Assembly (NCBI RefSeq): GCF_020618775.1
Contig: NZ_JAESVB010000016.1
Coordinates: 1 to 64,000 of the forward strand
Direction: 5' to 3'
Origin: Acidisoma silvae
GTDB lineage: Bacteria > Pseudomonadota > Alphaproteobacteria > Acetobacterales > Acetobacteraceae
Length of the DNA: 64,000 nucleotides
Made by a program: the position numbers and the translations under genes
Part shown: piece after piece, positions 47,998-56,543 of the stretch
Numbering within the stretch: position 1 is the stretch's first letter
Layout of the letters: each line of letters begins with the position of its first letter
Notes under the pieces: generated by a model
The model's database searches: none
What the model saw: only the letters and a program-made list of their open reading frames with translations
Told to the model about the DNA's origin: nothing

Positions 47998-49004
47998 CGC
48001 ACCCTCGGGTCGAACAGCCGATAGGCGAGATCGGCAAGCATATTGAGGCCAACATAGACGGCACCGATAACCAAAGTGGCGCCCAGCACGGCATTCATAT
48101 CGGCATTCAGCAGTGAAACCGTCAGATACTGGCCGATGCCCGGCCAGGAAAAGATCACTTCGGTCAGCACCGCCCCTTCCAGCAGACCGGCATAGGCAAG
48201 CGCCAGAACCGTGATCAGCGGCACCGCGATATTGCCGAAACCATGCCGCCATAGGATGCGCGTGCCGGAGAGGCCTTTGGCCCGGGCGGTTACGATATAT
48301 TCGCCGCCCAAGGCATCCAGCATGAAGGCGCGTGTCATCCGCGTGATGGTGGAGAGACTGAAAAAGGCGAGGACTAGGGCCGGCAAAGCCAGATGCGCCA
48401 GTGCATCCGAGGTCGCATCCCAATCGCCGTTCAGCGCCGCATCCACCACCAGCATACCGGTGACGCGCGGCACCGTGCCGTCGAACAGCACATCCTGCTG
48501 GCCGGTACCGGGCGCCCAGCCGAGTTTGACATAGAAGACCAGCAGCGCGACCAGCCCCAGCACGAAAACCGGCACCGATTGGCCACCCAAGCTGATGACG
48601 CGCACGAGTTGATCGAAGCGCGACCCCTGCCTGGCGGCCGCCAGCACGCCCAGCGGAATGCCGATCAGCATGGCGATGATGATGGCGGTGGTCGCCAGTT
48701 CAACGGTCGCCGGAAAATACTGCGCGATATCCTGGGTGACAGGGTGACTGCTCATCACCGACCGTCCCAGATCGCCATGCAGCAGATGCTGGACATAGAT
48801 CAGGAACTGGACGGGCAAAGGCTTGTCCAGCCCCAGTTGAAGCCTTGCCGCCGCCACGACGTCTGGCGGCGCATGGTCCCCCACGATCGCGATCGTAGGG
48901 TCGATCGGCACCACGCGCCCGATCATGAAGGTGACCACAGCCAACCCGAACAGCGTGACCAGCACGCTGCTCAGGGTCTCAGACAGGCTTTTAATACGAC
49001 GCAA
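47994..49004 (-). CDS. Peptide ABC transporter permease, DppB/OppB type
   Basis: A ~336-residue permease with the N-terminal helix LSSVLVTLFGLAVVTFMIGRVVPIDP, QLGLDKPLPVQFLIYVQHLLHGDLGRS and the EAA loop ARAKGLSGTRILWRHGFGNIAVPLI, then VLTEVIFSWPGIGQYLTVSLLNAD. There is no ATG at a suitable place. A TTG at 49004, five bases past the binding-protein stop, fits best; an ATG at 49070 would overlap that gene by 62 bases and add a non-conserved Cys/Arg-rich leader. Confidence 0.9.
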   Translation of the reverse strand: MRRIKSLSETLSSVLVTLFGLAVVTFMIGRVVPIDPTIAIVGDHAPPDVVAAARLQLGLDKPLPVQFLIYVQHLLHGDLGRSVMSSHPVTQDIAQYFPATVELATTAIIIAMLIGIPLGVLAAARQGSRFDQLVRVISLGGQSVPVFVLGLVALLVFYVKLGWAPGTGQQDVLFDGTVPRVTGMLVVDAALNGDWDATSDALAHLALPALVLAFFSLSTITRMTRAFMLDALGGEYIVTARAKGLSGTRILWRHGFGNIAVPLITVLALAYAGLLEGAVLTEVIFSWPGIGQYLTVSLLNADMNAVLGATLVIGAVYVGLNMLADLAYRLFDPRVR

Positions 49005-49008
49005 GGTT

Positions 49009-50616
49009 CTAGCTCTTGGTAATGCCCTTATAGCTGGTGAAGTCCGGCAGCGCGCCGAGCGACAGGCCATTCACGCCGGTGCGGAGCGTCGCGACATCGT
49101 TCTTCTGCAACACGAAGGCGAAGGGCGCGATATCCCAGAAGCGGTGCTGCATATCCGCGTAGATGGCCATGCGCTTGGCATTATCCGTTTCCTTGGATGC
49201 AGCCAGTACATCCGCGCTCAGCGTCTTGTCCGCGAAATGACTGCGCCAGGCCGGGACGCGGACCTTGCTGGCATCCGTATCGTCAGGGTCGTAGCAGAAA
49301 CCCTGCGCGTTCGAGTTCGGATCGAAATAGTCCGGGAACCATTCCAGCAGGGCCAGCTGATGGGTGCGGGCGCGCGTCTTGGTGATGACCTGCTTTTCTT
49401 CTCCGGGCACCAGCGTCAGCTTGATGCCGATCCCCGCCAGATCCGCCTGGATAGCCTGGGCGATATCCGAATAGGGCGCGTGGGAGATGTAATCCATGGT
49501 CACCGAAAAACCGCCCGAGAGGCCGGCCTGGGCCATCAAAGCCTTCGCCTTGGTGACGTCCTTCTTGAACGGTGTCTCGTTCAGCGTGCCAGGCAGACCC
49601 TTCGGCAGGAATGACTGAGAGACGCCCCAGGTATCGGGGGTGATGTTCTGGGCAATCGCATCATAGCCGAGCGCCCATTTGATGGCCTGCCGCACTTCGG
49701 GCTTGGCCAGCTGCGGCACCGCTTCGTTCATGGCGATATACATCTGAGCCGCCTGATTGGCGGAAATGAGATGAAGCGCCTTGTCACCCGATATGGACTT
49801 CAGCTGATCCGATGTCAGGTCACGCGCGATATCGACATCCCCTTTTTGCACCAGCAGAAGCTGGGCCGAGGGATCCGCGACATGACGGATGGCGACACGC
49901 TTCATCTGCGGCGCCGGCGTGAAATGCGGGTTAATGTTCAGGATGATATGGTCGCTCGCGACCCAAGAGACGAGGCTGTAAGGACCGCTGCCGGCGCTAT
50001 TCGTCTTTAGCCAAGCATTGCCGAAATCGCCGTTCGTGGCATGGGCCTCGGCGACCGCCTTTTCCACGATGCCGCCGACATTGGCCGAGAGGCAGTAGAG
50101 AAGAAAGCTGGTCGCCTGCAAAGCCGGCAGCTTGACGACGAGTGTATGGGCGTCGGTCGCCGTGATCAGGCTGTCGACATTGTCCGGCGTGAAGCCGAAC
50201 TGGCCGATGACAAAGGCAGGCGCCTTGTTGAGCTTGATGACGCGTTGCAGGGAATAAGCGGCATCCTCAGCCGTCACGGCTTTGCCGGACGCAAAGAGCT
50301 TGTCCGATTTGAGGTGGAAGGTGACGGTCAGGCCATCCGGCGAGACATCCCATGACTGCGCAAGGTCGCCCACCAGCTTGCTCGGGTCCGCCGTATCCGG
50401 GACGATGAGCTTGCTGTAGCAATTCGCATCCACCTCGTTATCGGTGAACTCATAGGATTCGGCCGGGTCGAGGCTGACCATGTCGTCGATCTGCTTCGCC
50501 ATCACGACCATGTTTTTGGGGGTCTTGGCCCAGGCGGAAGCCGCCCCAGGGGGCATTAGCCCGATAGCCGCGGCCGTCCCGGCCGTGGTTGTCAGCATTG
50601 TCCGACGCGTCAGCAT
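49009..50616 (-). CDS. Peptide ABC transporter substrate-binding protein (family 5, DppA type) with Tat signal
   Basis: A 535-residue periplasmic binding protein of solute-binding family 5. A twin-arginine leader (LTRRTMLTTTAGTAAAIGLM) ends near AASAWA. DMVSLDPAESYEFTDNEVDANCYSKLI and QSWDVSPDGLTVTFHLKSDKLFASGKAVTAEDAAYSLQR are typical of the family, with SYKGITK at the end. First gene of the Dpp operon. The downstream putA suggests proline-containing peptides as substrates (inference); nickel or opine-like ligands cannot be excluded. Confidence 0.93.
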   Translation of the reverse strand: MLTRRTMLTTTAGTAAAIGLMPPGAASAWAKTPKNMVVMAKQIDDMVSLDPAESYEFTDNEVDANCYSKLIVPDTADPSKLVGDLAQSWDVSPDGLTVTFHLKSDKLFASGKAVTAEDAAYSLQRVIKLNKAPAFVIGQFGFTPDNVDSLITATDAHTLVVKLPALQATSFLLYCLSANVGGIVEKAVAEAHATNGDFGNAWLKTNSAGSGPYSLVSWVASDHIILNINPHFTPAPQMKRVAIRHVADPSAQLLLVQKGDVDIARDLTSDQLKSISGDKALHLISANQAAQMYIAMNEAVPQLAKPEVRQAIKWALGYDAIAQNITPDTWGVSQSFLPKGLPGTLNETPFKKDVTKAKALMAQAGLSGGFSVTMDYISHAPYSDIAQAIQADLAGIGIKLTLVPGEEKQVITKTRARTHQLALLEWFPDYFDPNSNAQGFCYDPDDTDASKVRVPAWRSHFADKTLSADVLAASKETDNAKRMAIYADMQHRFWDIAPFAFVLQKNDVATLRTGVNGLSLGALPDFTSYKGITKS

Positions 50617-50907
50617 AGGTCTTTCTCCGCCAGCAGTTCGGCTTAGCCATAACAGCTATGTGACAGTGCGGTCGAGGGGGAGAATCCAGGCGATTGGCCG
50701 GTTTTTGCTGTGCGCATTGGCCAACGGGCCCGCTGGAGCAGCCCTGCGTCCATGCAGACGGTTCGGCTGCACCTCACCCAAATGGCTGAGGCCGAATGAT
50801 TTTACCCTGATCACAATCGCTATCCACCCGCCAAAGATGCCGTGTTAGGGCTAACGCCGGTGACGGAAGGGCGACTATTATTGCCGGTGATGGACGGAAG
50901 GGTGGGC

Positions 50908-51885
50908 ATGTCGACGCGTCCGAAGGTCAGCGTCCTGATCGTAACCTACAATCAGAGGCAATGGATCGCTCAGGCCATCGATAGCGCGCTCGCGCAGCAC
51001 GTCGACTTCGCCATGGAGATCGTCATCGGCGACGATTTCTCGTCCGATGGCACCCGAGAGATCGTCGAGTCCTATGCCGCGCTCCATCCCGGCGTCATCC
51101 GCCTCAATCTCCAGGGCCGCCGGCCCGACGGTGTCCCGGGTCGCGTCAATCAGGTAACCACGCTGGAGGCCTGCCGTGGCGAGTTCATCGCATTCCTGGA
51201 CGGCGACGACTTCTGGACGGACCCTGGCAAACTTGCCCATCAGGTGGAACTTCTGGAGGCGAACCCCGATGTCGTCGGTGCCGCCCATGATGCTCTGATT
51301 TCGTTCGAAGACGGATCCACCGACGATGGATTGCGCTTCTCGGACCTTGCTTTCGAGGACCATGGTGGCGCTCCCAGAGTTGGCCTGCGTGACATTATTG
51401 TCTCACCCCCCTTTCAGACGTCGACGTGGATGGTGCGTTCAGCTTGCGTGGGTCCGCTGCCGGATTGGTACAAGGACATTCCGGCCGCCGATTGGGGGCT
51501 TTTCGCCATCGCAGCGCAGCATGGTGACATGCTTGTCGAGACCGCGGCGCGCTCGGTCTACCGCAAGCACGGAGGCTCGATCCTCGCGCAATTGATCGAT
51601 GCCCGCGCCTCCGAACGAAATCGTTGGCACCGAAAGAGCTTCCGCATGATCGCGGAAGCCTTCTCGGACGCGGAGCGCACGGCAAGGTGGCGACTGGTCG
51701 ATGCTCGGTCGAGGCTGAACGAAGCGGTTGACCAGCGATGGCTTTTGACGGCCTGCGTCGTCTTCGCGGTACTGTTCACCGCATACGACCGCAAGCGTCT
51801 CATCGGCATGATCGCGAGGCCCGGATTGCTTGCCGGAAGAATCGGATCGACACTCCGGAGATCGCTGCGGTCTAAGGCCGTGTAG
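50908..51885 (+). CDS. Family 2 glycosyltransferase
   Basis: A ~325-residue GT2 enzyme with N-terminal VSVLIVTYNQRQWIAQAIDSALAQ, GDDFSSDGTREIVE and the DxD-like FLDGDDFWTDPGKLAHQ, then a less conserved C-terminal half with a basic tail and one possible hydrophobic patch (LLTACVVFAVLFTAY). ATG at 50908 with GGAAGGGTGGG is preferred over ATGs at 50842 and 50890. It converges on the DegT aminotransferase across a strong terminator. The acceptor and donor sugars are unknown. Confidence 0.85.
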   Translation: MSTRPKVSVLIVTYNQRQWIAQAIDSALAQHVDFAMEIVIGDDFSSDGTREIVESYAALHPGVIRLNLQGRRPDGVPGRVNQVTTLEACRGEFIAFLDGDDFWTDPGKLAHQVELLEANPDVVGAAHDALISFEDGSTDDGLRFSDLAFEDHGGAPRVGLRDIIVSPPFQTSTWMVRSACVGPLPDWYKDIPAADWGLFAIAAQHGDMLVETAARSVYRKHGGSILAQLIDARASERNRWHRKSFRMIAEAFSDAERTARWRLVDARSRLNEAVDQRWLLTACVVFAVLFTAYDRKRLIGMIARPGLLAGRIGSTLRRSLRSKAV

Positions 51886-51931
51886 CGCAGGCGGAGGCTT
51901 ATCACTCCGGAAAGGCGTTTTCGTCGACTTT

Positions 51932-51961
51932 AAAAGGCGAAGCCGATGCTTCGCCTTTTTT
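51932..51961. terminator. Strong bidirectional rho-independent terminator
   Basis: AAAAGGCGAAGC (51932-51943) pairs perfectly with GCTTCGCCTTTT (51948-51959) across CGAT, with T-runs in both directions. It lies between the GT2 and DegT aminotransferase genes. Confidence 0.85.
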
Positions 51962-51973
51962 CGTAGCGCACGA

Positions 51974-53158
51974 TCAGTCGGCGGCCATCGATGCCCAAGG
52001 CCATTGGGTGATCGCCGATTGTGTTTCGATCAGGGCCGTGAGTTCGCGGCGGACGACGGTCACAACCTCTTCCAGTTCCGCGTCCGTCATGGTGTCGAAC
52101 ATCGGAAGGCTGATGACGCGGCTGGCGACATCATTGGTCACCGGCAGTTCGCCGAAAATCGCGTGATTCGCGAAATAGCGCTGCTGCGCCACATGCGGGC
52201 TAAAATAAGCAGCATTGCCGATGCCTGCAGCCGTCAGCGCAGCCTGAAACTCGCTCCGGCGCGGACCAAAGCCTTCCGGCAGCAGCCCGACGCCGAACTG
52301 ATGGGCCTGACGGCCCAACCTGCGCGGTTGAAAGGTCAATTCCGGAAACGCCTCGCGGTAGCGCGCCATGATCTGAGACCGGCGCAGCATGGTGCCGTCG
52401 AACCGCTTGAGCTGCTGCTGGCACAGCAAGGCGCCAACTTCACTCAACTTGCCGTTCAATCCTGGCATTGTCGCCGCGCGGGCTTCGCCGAAGCCGAAAT
52501 TGCACATCTGCCGCAATTCGTCGATGCGCGCCTGGTCACCGCTGTAAACGATGCCCGCCTCTCCGGTCGAGAAGGCTTTGGTCGCATGCATGGAATAGAC
52601 GATGGTACCACTGAAGCCGGTCCCGAAGCCACGGCCGTCCGAGGAGACTGTCCCGAGAGAGGCCGCCGCATCGACGACTACCGGAACCTTGTGCTGGGCC
52701 ATCAAGCGCTCGTAACGGGTGAGATCGATATCGAAGCCGAATGTCGCATAAGGCACGACAACCGCGATTTTGTCGCCATATTCGGACAGAAGCCGTTCTT
52801 CGTCACGCGGGCAGGCGGCCCATGTTGCCGGATCAATGTCACAGAATAGCGGCGTCAGGCCGCACCACAGCGCGGCTTGCGCGGCAGCGGCGAAAGTGAA
52901 GGACGGCATCAAGGCATAGCGTGTGGTCGTCGGCCGGTCGCCGATGGCCTGCTGGATCGCGAGAATCAGACCGATCGTGGCATTGCACGCTGTCATGGCG
53001 TGGCCGACACCCGAAAAGACCTGATCGATCATGTCCTGCTCGAAGGCCGAGTTCACCGGCCCGAAATTGCTGAACATCCGGCGATCTTCGATTTCGCGCA
53101 GTTCCGCGGCCAGTTCACTCAACCGCGGCGGATTGGGACGAATGAAAGCGACTGACAT
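51974..53158 (-). CDS. DegT/DnrJ/EryC1/StrS-family PLP aminotransferase
   Basis: A 394-residue PLP enzyme of the sugar-aminotransferase (SMAT) group. The PLP lysine is in SMHATKAFSTGEAG, preceded by the Asp in VPVVVDAAASLGT, with YALMPSFTFAAAAQAALWCG and VYSGDQARIDELRQMCNFGF as further family elements. These enzymes usually transaminate keto sugars on nucleotide carriers. It follows the FAD oxidoreductase gene with only a 2-base gap, so the two are surely co-transcribed. No nucleotide-sugar dehydratase is present nearby; the substrate is therefore open. Confidence 0.88.
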   Translation of the reverse strand: MSVAFIRPNPPRLSELAAELREIEDRRMFSNFGPVNSAFEQDMIDQVFSGVGHAMTACNATIGLILAIQQAIGDRPTTTRYALMPSFTFAAAAQAALWCGLTPLFCDIDPATWAACPRDEERLLSEYGDKIAVVVPYATFGFDIDLTRYERLMAQHKVPVVVDAAASLGTVSSDGRGFGTGFSGTIVYSMHATKAFSTGEAGIVYSGDQARIDELRQMCNFGFGEARAATMPGLNGKLSEVGALLCQQQLKRFDGTMLRRSQIMARYREAFPELTFQPRRLGRQAHQFGVGLLPEGFGPRRSEFQAALTAAGIGNAAYFSPHVAQQRYFANHAIFGELPVTNDVASRVISLPMFDTMTDAELEEVVTVVRRELTALIETQSAITQWPWASMAAD

Positions 53159-53160
53159 GA

Positions 53161-54576
53161 CTAACCGTACAGGGCTGGGGTGGAATGAAAGATTTCGCGC
53201 TTCGAAGCCGCCGCAGCGACTGCAGGCAGACCAATCTCGATCTTGTCTGTTTCCGTGCGGGACGCTTTCAGCACGGCATTCACGATCAAAGTGCCGACAT
53301 CATGTTGCCAGAGCCAAAGGCCATTGGCCTGCCCCCGGAAGCTCGCTTCGCCGCCCAGCGATCCACGCGGCACGAAGCCGGCGGCCAGGCCGATACCAAA
53401 GACATTCGGTATCGCTTGCCCTTCGCTATCCATGACGCGGCAAGCGCTATCAACCATCGGGTGCTGCGGGCCAAGCTGCGAGTGCAGGGTGATCGGCACG
53501 CCCACTTCGTCAAAGAAAGGGAGGCCGCGGGGCCGATATCCCATCGCAGCGATCACGATATCCGCATCGTCCATGATCTGGGCGGCGTGTCTCTCATCCG
53601 CGCCGATCTGCTGCAAGCGCAAACGCGCTTCGACCGGCCGTCCACCAATGCCACGCGCCTGCATGACCAGCTCCCGGGAATCCAGCCGGAAACCCGCGAA
53701 GCGGAAAACACGGCCACTGATCTGGCACACGTCGTCCTCTGTCCATTCGGTGTAACCCTCGGCCAGCGCCTGCTCCCGATCGGGGTAGTAGATGCGCAGC
53801 GGACGGCGATGCAGAAGCGTAATGCCGGCTTCGCCGAAAGCTACGTTCGGCAGCCGATGCAAAAGCGCGTGCGCTACCGCAGCAGCACTTGTCGACCCGC
53901 CGATGATAGCCAGACGGGGATTAGCCTTTTTGCTGAGGATGTCGCCGATACGCTGCAATCCTTCCGGTGTCAGCACCTCACCCGATTGCATGAGGCGCGC
54001 ACCGCATCGCTCGACCAGGCTTTTGCCATCAAACTGTTCCCGCGCCATGCGCGGCAGAGGCTGATGTGCGCCGGAAGCGACGATCAGCTGGCGAGCAAAT
54101 ATCTTGCGCGTCGTGCCGGCCTCAAGATCGCTGATCTCGACCATCCAGCCATCGTCACACCGCCGGGCAGACTGCGCCTTGTGACGCGTGAGGACGGCGC
54201 TGGCCGGATAGGCCTCAGCCATACGTTCGATCGCGGCCCCGACCAGTCCCAAAAAGCGGCCAGCCTCGCGCAAAGGCACAGGACCATGTCCGGCTGCCGC
54301 CAAATTTCTGGTCAATTCGTGGCTTTGCAGCCGCGTCAGCTCCGTCGGATGGGCGCTGTCGAGGCAATCCACAAAGGTGCCGCCGCCGCTATCGGAGTTA
54401 ATCGCATAATTGCCGATCTCCCCCTTGCCCAGGCTGGCTGCGCTTTCCACGATCGCGATGCCCATCGAGAGGAGGTTATCCAGCTGGTCAGCCTTGTGGG
54501 CAGCAAGAAGCGTTGCAACACCACCCGGCCCGCCGCCGATAATCACCAGTTCAAAACGCTGCACTGAGGAGGCCAT
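53161..54576 (-). CDS. FAD/NAD(P)-dependent oxidoreductase or N-monooxygenase-like flavoprotein
   Basis: A ~471-residue flavoprotein with N-terminal FAD loop LVIIGGGPGGVATLLAA, a second nucleotide loop LAIIGGSTSAAAVAHALL, IAAMGYRPRGLPFF near the C-terminal FAD contact and VFGIGLAAGF after it. The overall pattern is like lysine/ornithine N-hydroxylases and related class B monooxygenases. ATG at 54576 gives the normal N-terminus; 49 upstream codons in the same frame have no similarity. It is directly upstream of, and co-transcribed with, a DegT aminotransferase. One attractive idea is oxidation of an amino group installed by its partner (inference). Confidence 0.78.
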   Translation of the reverse strand: MASSVQRFELVIIGGGPGGVATLLAAHKADQLDNLLSMGIAIVESAASLGKGEIGNYAINSDSGGGTFVDCLDSAHPTELTRLQSHELTRNLAAAGHGPVPLREAGRFLGLVGAAIERMAEAYPASAVLTRHKAQSARRCDDGWMVEISDLEAGTTRKIFARQLIVASGAHQPLPRMAREQFDGKSLVERCGARLMQSGEVLTPEGLQRIGDILSKKANPRLAIIGGSTSAAAVAHALLHRLPNVAFGEAGITLLHRRPLRIYYPDREQALAEGYTEWTEDDVCQISGRVFRFAGFRLDSRELVMQARGIGGRPVEARLRLQQIGADERHAAQIMDDADIVIAAMGYRPRGLPFFDEVGVPITLHSQLGPQHPMVDSACRVMDSEGQAIPNVFGIGLAAGFVPRGSLGGEASFRGQANGLWLWQHDVGTLIVNAVLKASRTETDKIEIGLPAVAAAASKREIFHSTPALYG

Positions 54577-55204
54577 GCTACTATCCTGATTGCGGCGGCA
54601 CCAAGCCTGACCACGAACCACCAATGCGGAACTGCCGACATCCGGATGATTACTAAGCCAAAGTGAGATGACGTGACTTTTCTTCGGGCTGTTGTGGGAC
54701 CAGAAGAATCTTGTGATTCTCAATCTAGATAGAGACTAACCCGATTTCTGCCTGGACTTTATGGCGAGGTACTAAAGGCAATTAGTTTCGTGCATTTGGG
54801 TTAGACGTTTTCCTATTTATGGGTACACCTCTTGATCTAAACGCCAAGCAGCCGCCCTCTCCGTGCGCGGCCGCAGTGTCATGGATCAGAGCCAGCTTGC
54901 GATTTTTCGCAATGCTAGTCTAATGATATTGGGGATCGCAAAAGCCACCCCGACATCGGGAGGATTTTTTGCCAGATCAAATAAAATCTATTTTTCGGCT
55001 GTGCCGCTGGGCTTTTCGGAACAGGCTCAGTCGTTAGCACCTTCGGCGGCACTGAAAATGCCATCCGGATGAACCCGCATAAATCTTATGATTTGCGTAG
55101 GCAGATCTATCTACCAAAAGGGGTAGTCTGTCCCGACCTTAGCGCTTAGGGAGACCGGCAAGTTTTGCCTTTGTCTCTGCCAGGTTTGCTCACGCGCGGA
55201 GAAA
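54577..55204. other. Low-GC intergenic region with no recognisable gene
   Basis: It carries the promoter of the FAD oxidoreductase operon at its left end. Short open frames (for example 54863-55072) show no motif. A CTACC-N6-GGTAG inverted repeat lies at 55111-55126. The base composition is clearly lower in GC than in flanking genes, which may mark transferred or decayed DNA. Confidence 0.4.
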
Positions 55205-55385
55205 TACACCCGCCGAGGCGGTAAAAGTCCGATGCTGGCTTACCCCAATGGGCGGGGTCGTACGCAAGGCCAGCAGTCCGGGCACCAGCGGGAGGTCAGA
55301 GCGGTGCCCGGTATGAGTGTAACGGATGGGAGGTCGCATCCTACCGCACATCAAACATTACGGCAAAGCCTAATCTGCGGCTTGA
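55205..55385 (+). ncRNA. Candidate structured RNA with nested hairpins
   Basis: Four or more strong stems follow one another: CCGCC/GGCGG (55210-55221), TGCTGGC/GCCAGCA (55233-55239 with 55269-55275, enclosing ACCCC/GGGGT), CCGGGCACC/GGTGCCCGG (55278-55286 with 55303-55311), GGATG/CATCC (55324-55341) and CCGCA/TGCGG (55344-55380). The last stem overlaps the 3' end of the MocD1 gene on the other strand. Single-stranded patches such as GGTAAAAGTCCGATG and GAGTGTAACGGATGG look conserved. From memory they resemble HEARO (IscB/IsrB-associated omega RNA) more than a riboswitch, but this is recall, not a match. No IscB, IsrB or reverse transcriptase gene lies nearby. The strand is inferred from the loops. 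Confidence 0.35.
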
Positions 55386-56443
55386 CTTGGGAGCCGAGCA
55401 TGCGCCGGCAATTGCCTTTGCACGAAGTACGCGGGCTCTCGCCTTTGGCGGATCAATGCCGGCAATAGCTCGGCCCAGGCAGACAGGACGCCCCTATAAG
55501 GCGGCGGGCAGTCCTGCCTGATCAGCCTATGCAACTGCGGCAGGCGGTAGAACGGCACCATGGGGAACATGTGATGCTCGATATGATAATTCATATTCGC
55601 GTATAGGAAGGCAAAGACAGGGTTCATGATCACCGTACGCGTATTAAGCCGATGATCGAAGACATCCTCATCCAGGCCCGCATGCTGGGTCAGGTTGAAA
55701 ACCTGGCAGAGGACGCCGCCGTAGAAACGCGGAAGTATGACGAACATGGCAGGCAGAATGCTGTGCGCCGCGACGCAGATGACGGCGACCGCCAGAATAA
55801 TGGCCAAATAGGCGCGGGACGCCCAGATGACGGCACGACGCTGGCCATCCGGCACAAAATACTTGCCGTCTTCTGTCAGATTACCGGTTGCGTTCTGCAA
55901 TAGCCGCCCGACCTGAACGTAGCCGTCATGCAAAAAGAAGAAGTCGAGAAACTGAGCCCAGACGTTCGGCGGACGCGGCGCCGCGATCTCGGGATCCTTT
56001 CCCACCAGCAGCGTATGCGTATGATGGCGACTATGGCTCCAACGGTAATAGAAGCCCTCGCGTAGCGTGATGAAGGCGCAGAGATGATAGAACATCTCAT
56101 TGATCCAGCGCGTGCGGAATCCCGTGCCATGCGACAATTCATGATGACGATGATCGGCCACCGCATAGAGCGTGCCGTAGATGAAAAAGGTGGGAATTGC
56201 CCACCATGTCCCCCAGGCGAAAAAAGCAGTCATGCCCGCCACGGCCAGCAGCGCCAGCCACAGCGCGAAGAAGCGCAAAGCCGGCCCATCGGACCGGCGC
56301 ATCAGCTCTTTCAGCTGCTTTCGGCTGACCGGGCAGGCATACCATAGGGTTCCAACCGCGTGACCCAGATCACCGTCGGCATTTGCCGTCGCCATGCCAG
56401 CCGTTTCGTCCCGCAGGCGATAGTTTTTCCACACATGTTTCAT
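55370..56443 (-). CDS. MocD-like membrane di-iron oxygenase / fatty-acid-desaturase family, copy 1
   Basis: A 357-residue membrane protein of the desaturase/hydroxylase superfamily. Three histidine clusters are intact: HRHHELSH (98-105), HSRHHTH (137-143) and NYHIEHH (about residue 300), together with several long hydrophobic segments. The N-terminal WYACPVSRKQLKELMRRSDGPALR and C-terminal FVQR motifs are shared with copy 2 (58742-59812). In Rhizobium, MocD with MocE and MocF demethylates the rhizopine 3-O-methyl-scyllo-inosamine; that role is the best guess. It is divergent from its own LacI regulator (100-base gap). The first box starts HRHH, where copy 2 has SRWH, so the substrates may differ. 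Confidence 0.85.
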   Translation of the reverse strand: MKHVWKNYRLRDETAGMATANADGDLGHAVGTLWYACPVSRKQLKELMRRSDGPALRFFALWLALLAVAGMTAFFAWGTWWAIPTFFIYGTLYAVADHRHHELSHGTGFRTRWINEMFYHLCAFITLREGFYYRWSHSRHHTHTLLVGKDPEIAAPRPPNVWAQFLDFFFLHDGYVQVGRLLQNATGNLTEDGKYFVPDGQRRAVIWASRAYLAIILAVAVICVAAHSILPAMFVILPRFYGGVLCQVFNLTQHAGLDEDVFDHRLNTRTVIMNPVFAFLYANMNYHIEHHMFPMVPFYRLPQLHRLIRQDCPPPYRGVLSAWAELLPALIRQRREPAYFVQRQLPAHARLPSQAAD

Positions 56444-56543
56444 TCTGCGTCTTCCTCCGTTGCCTGCCTTTACGCCCAGGCCGCTTGCCGTCAGAGGAAA
56501 TCGCGGTATTTTCTGTCAAACCCGTCAAAGAAGCGGCCGGAAA

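Noticed and set aside
54863-55072. Small 69-codon gene
   Set aside because: No motif and no convincing ribosome site; it lies in decayed-looking low-GC DNA.
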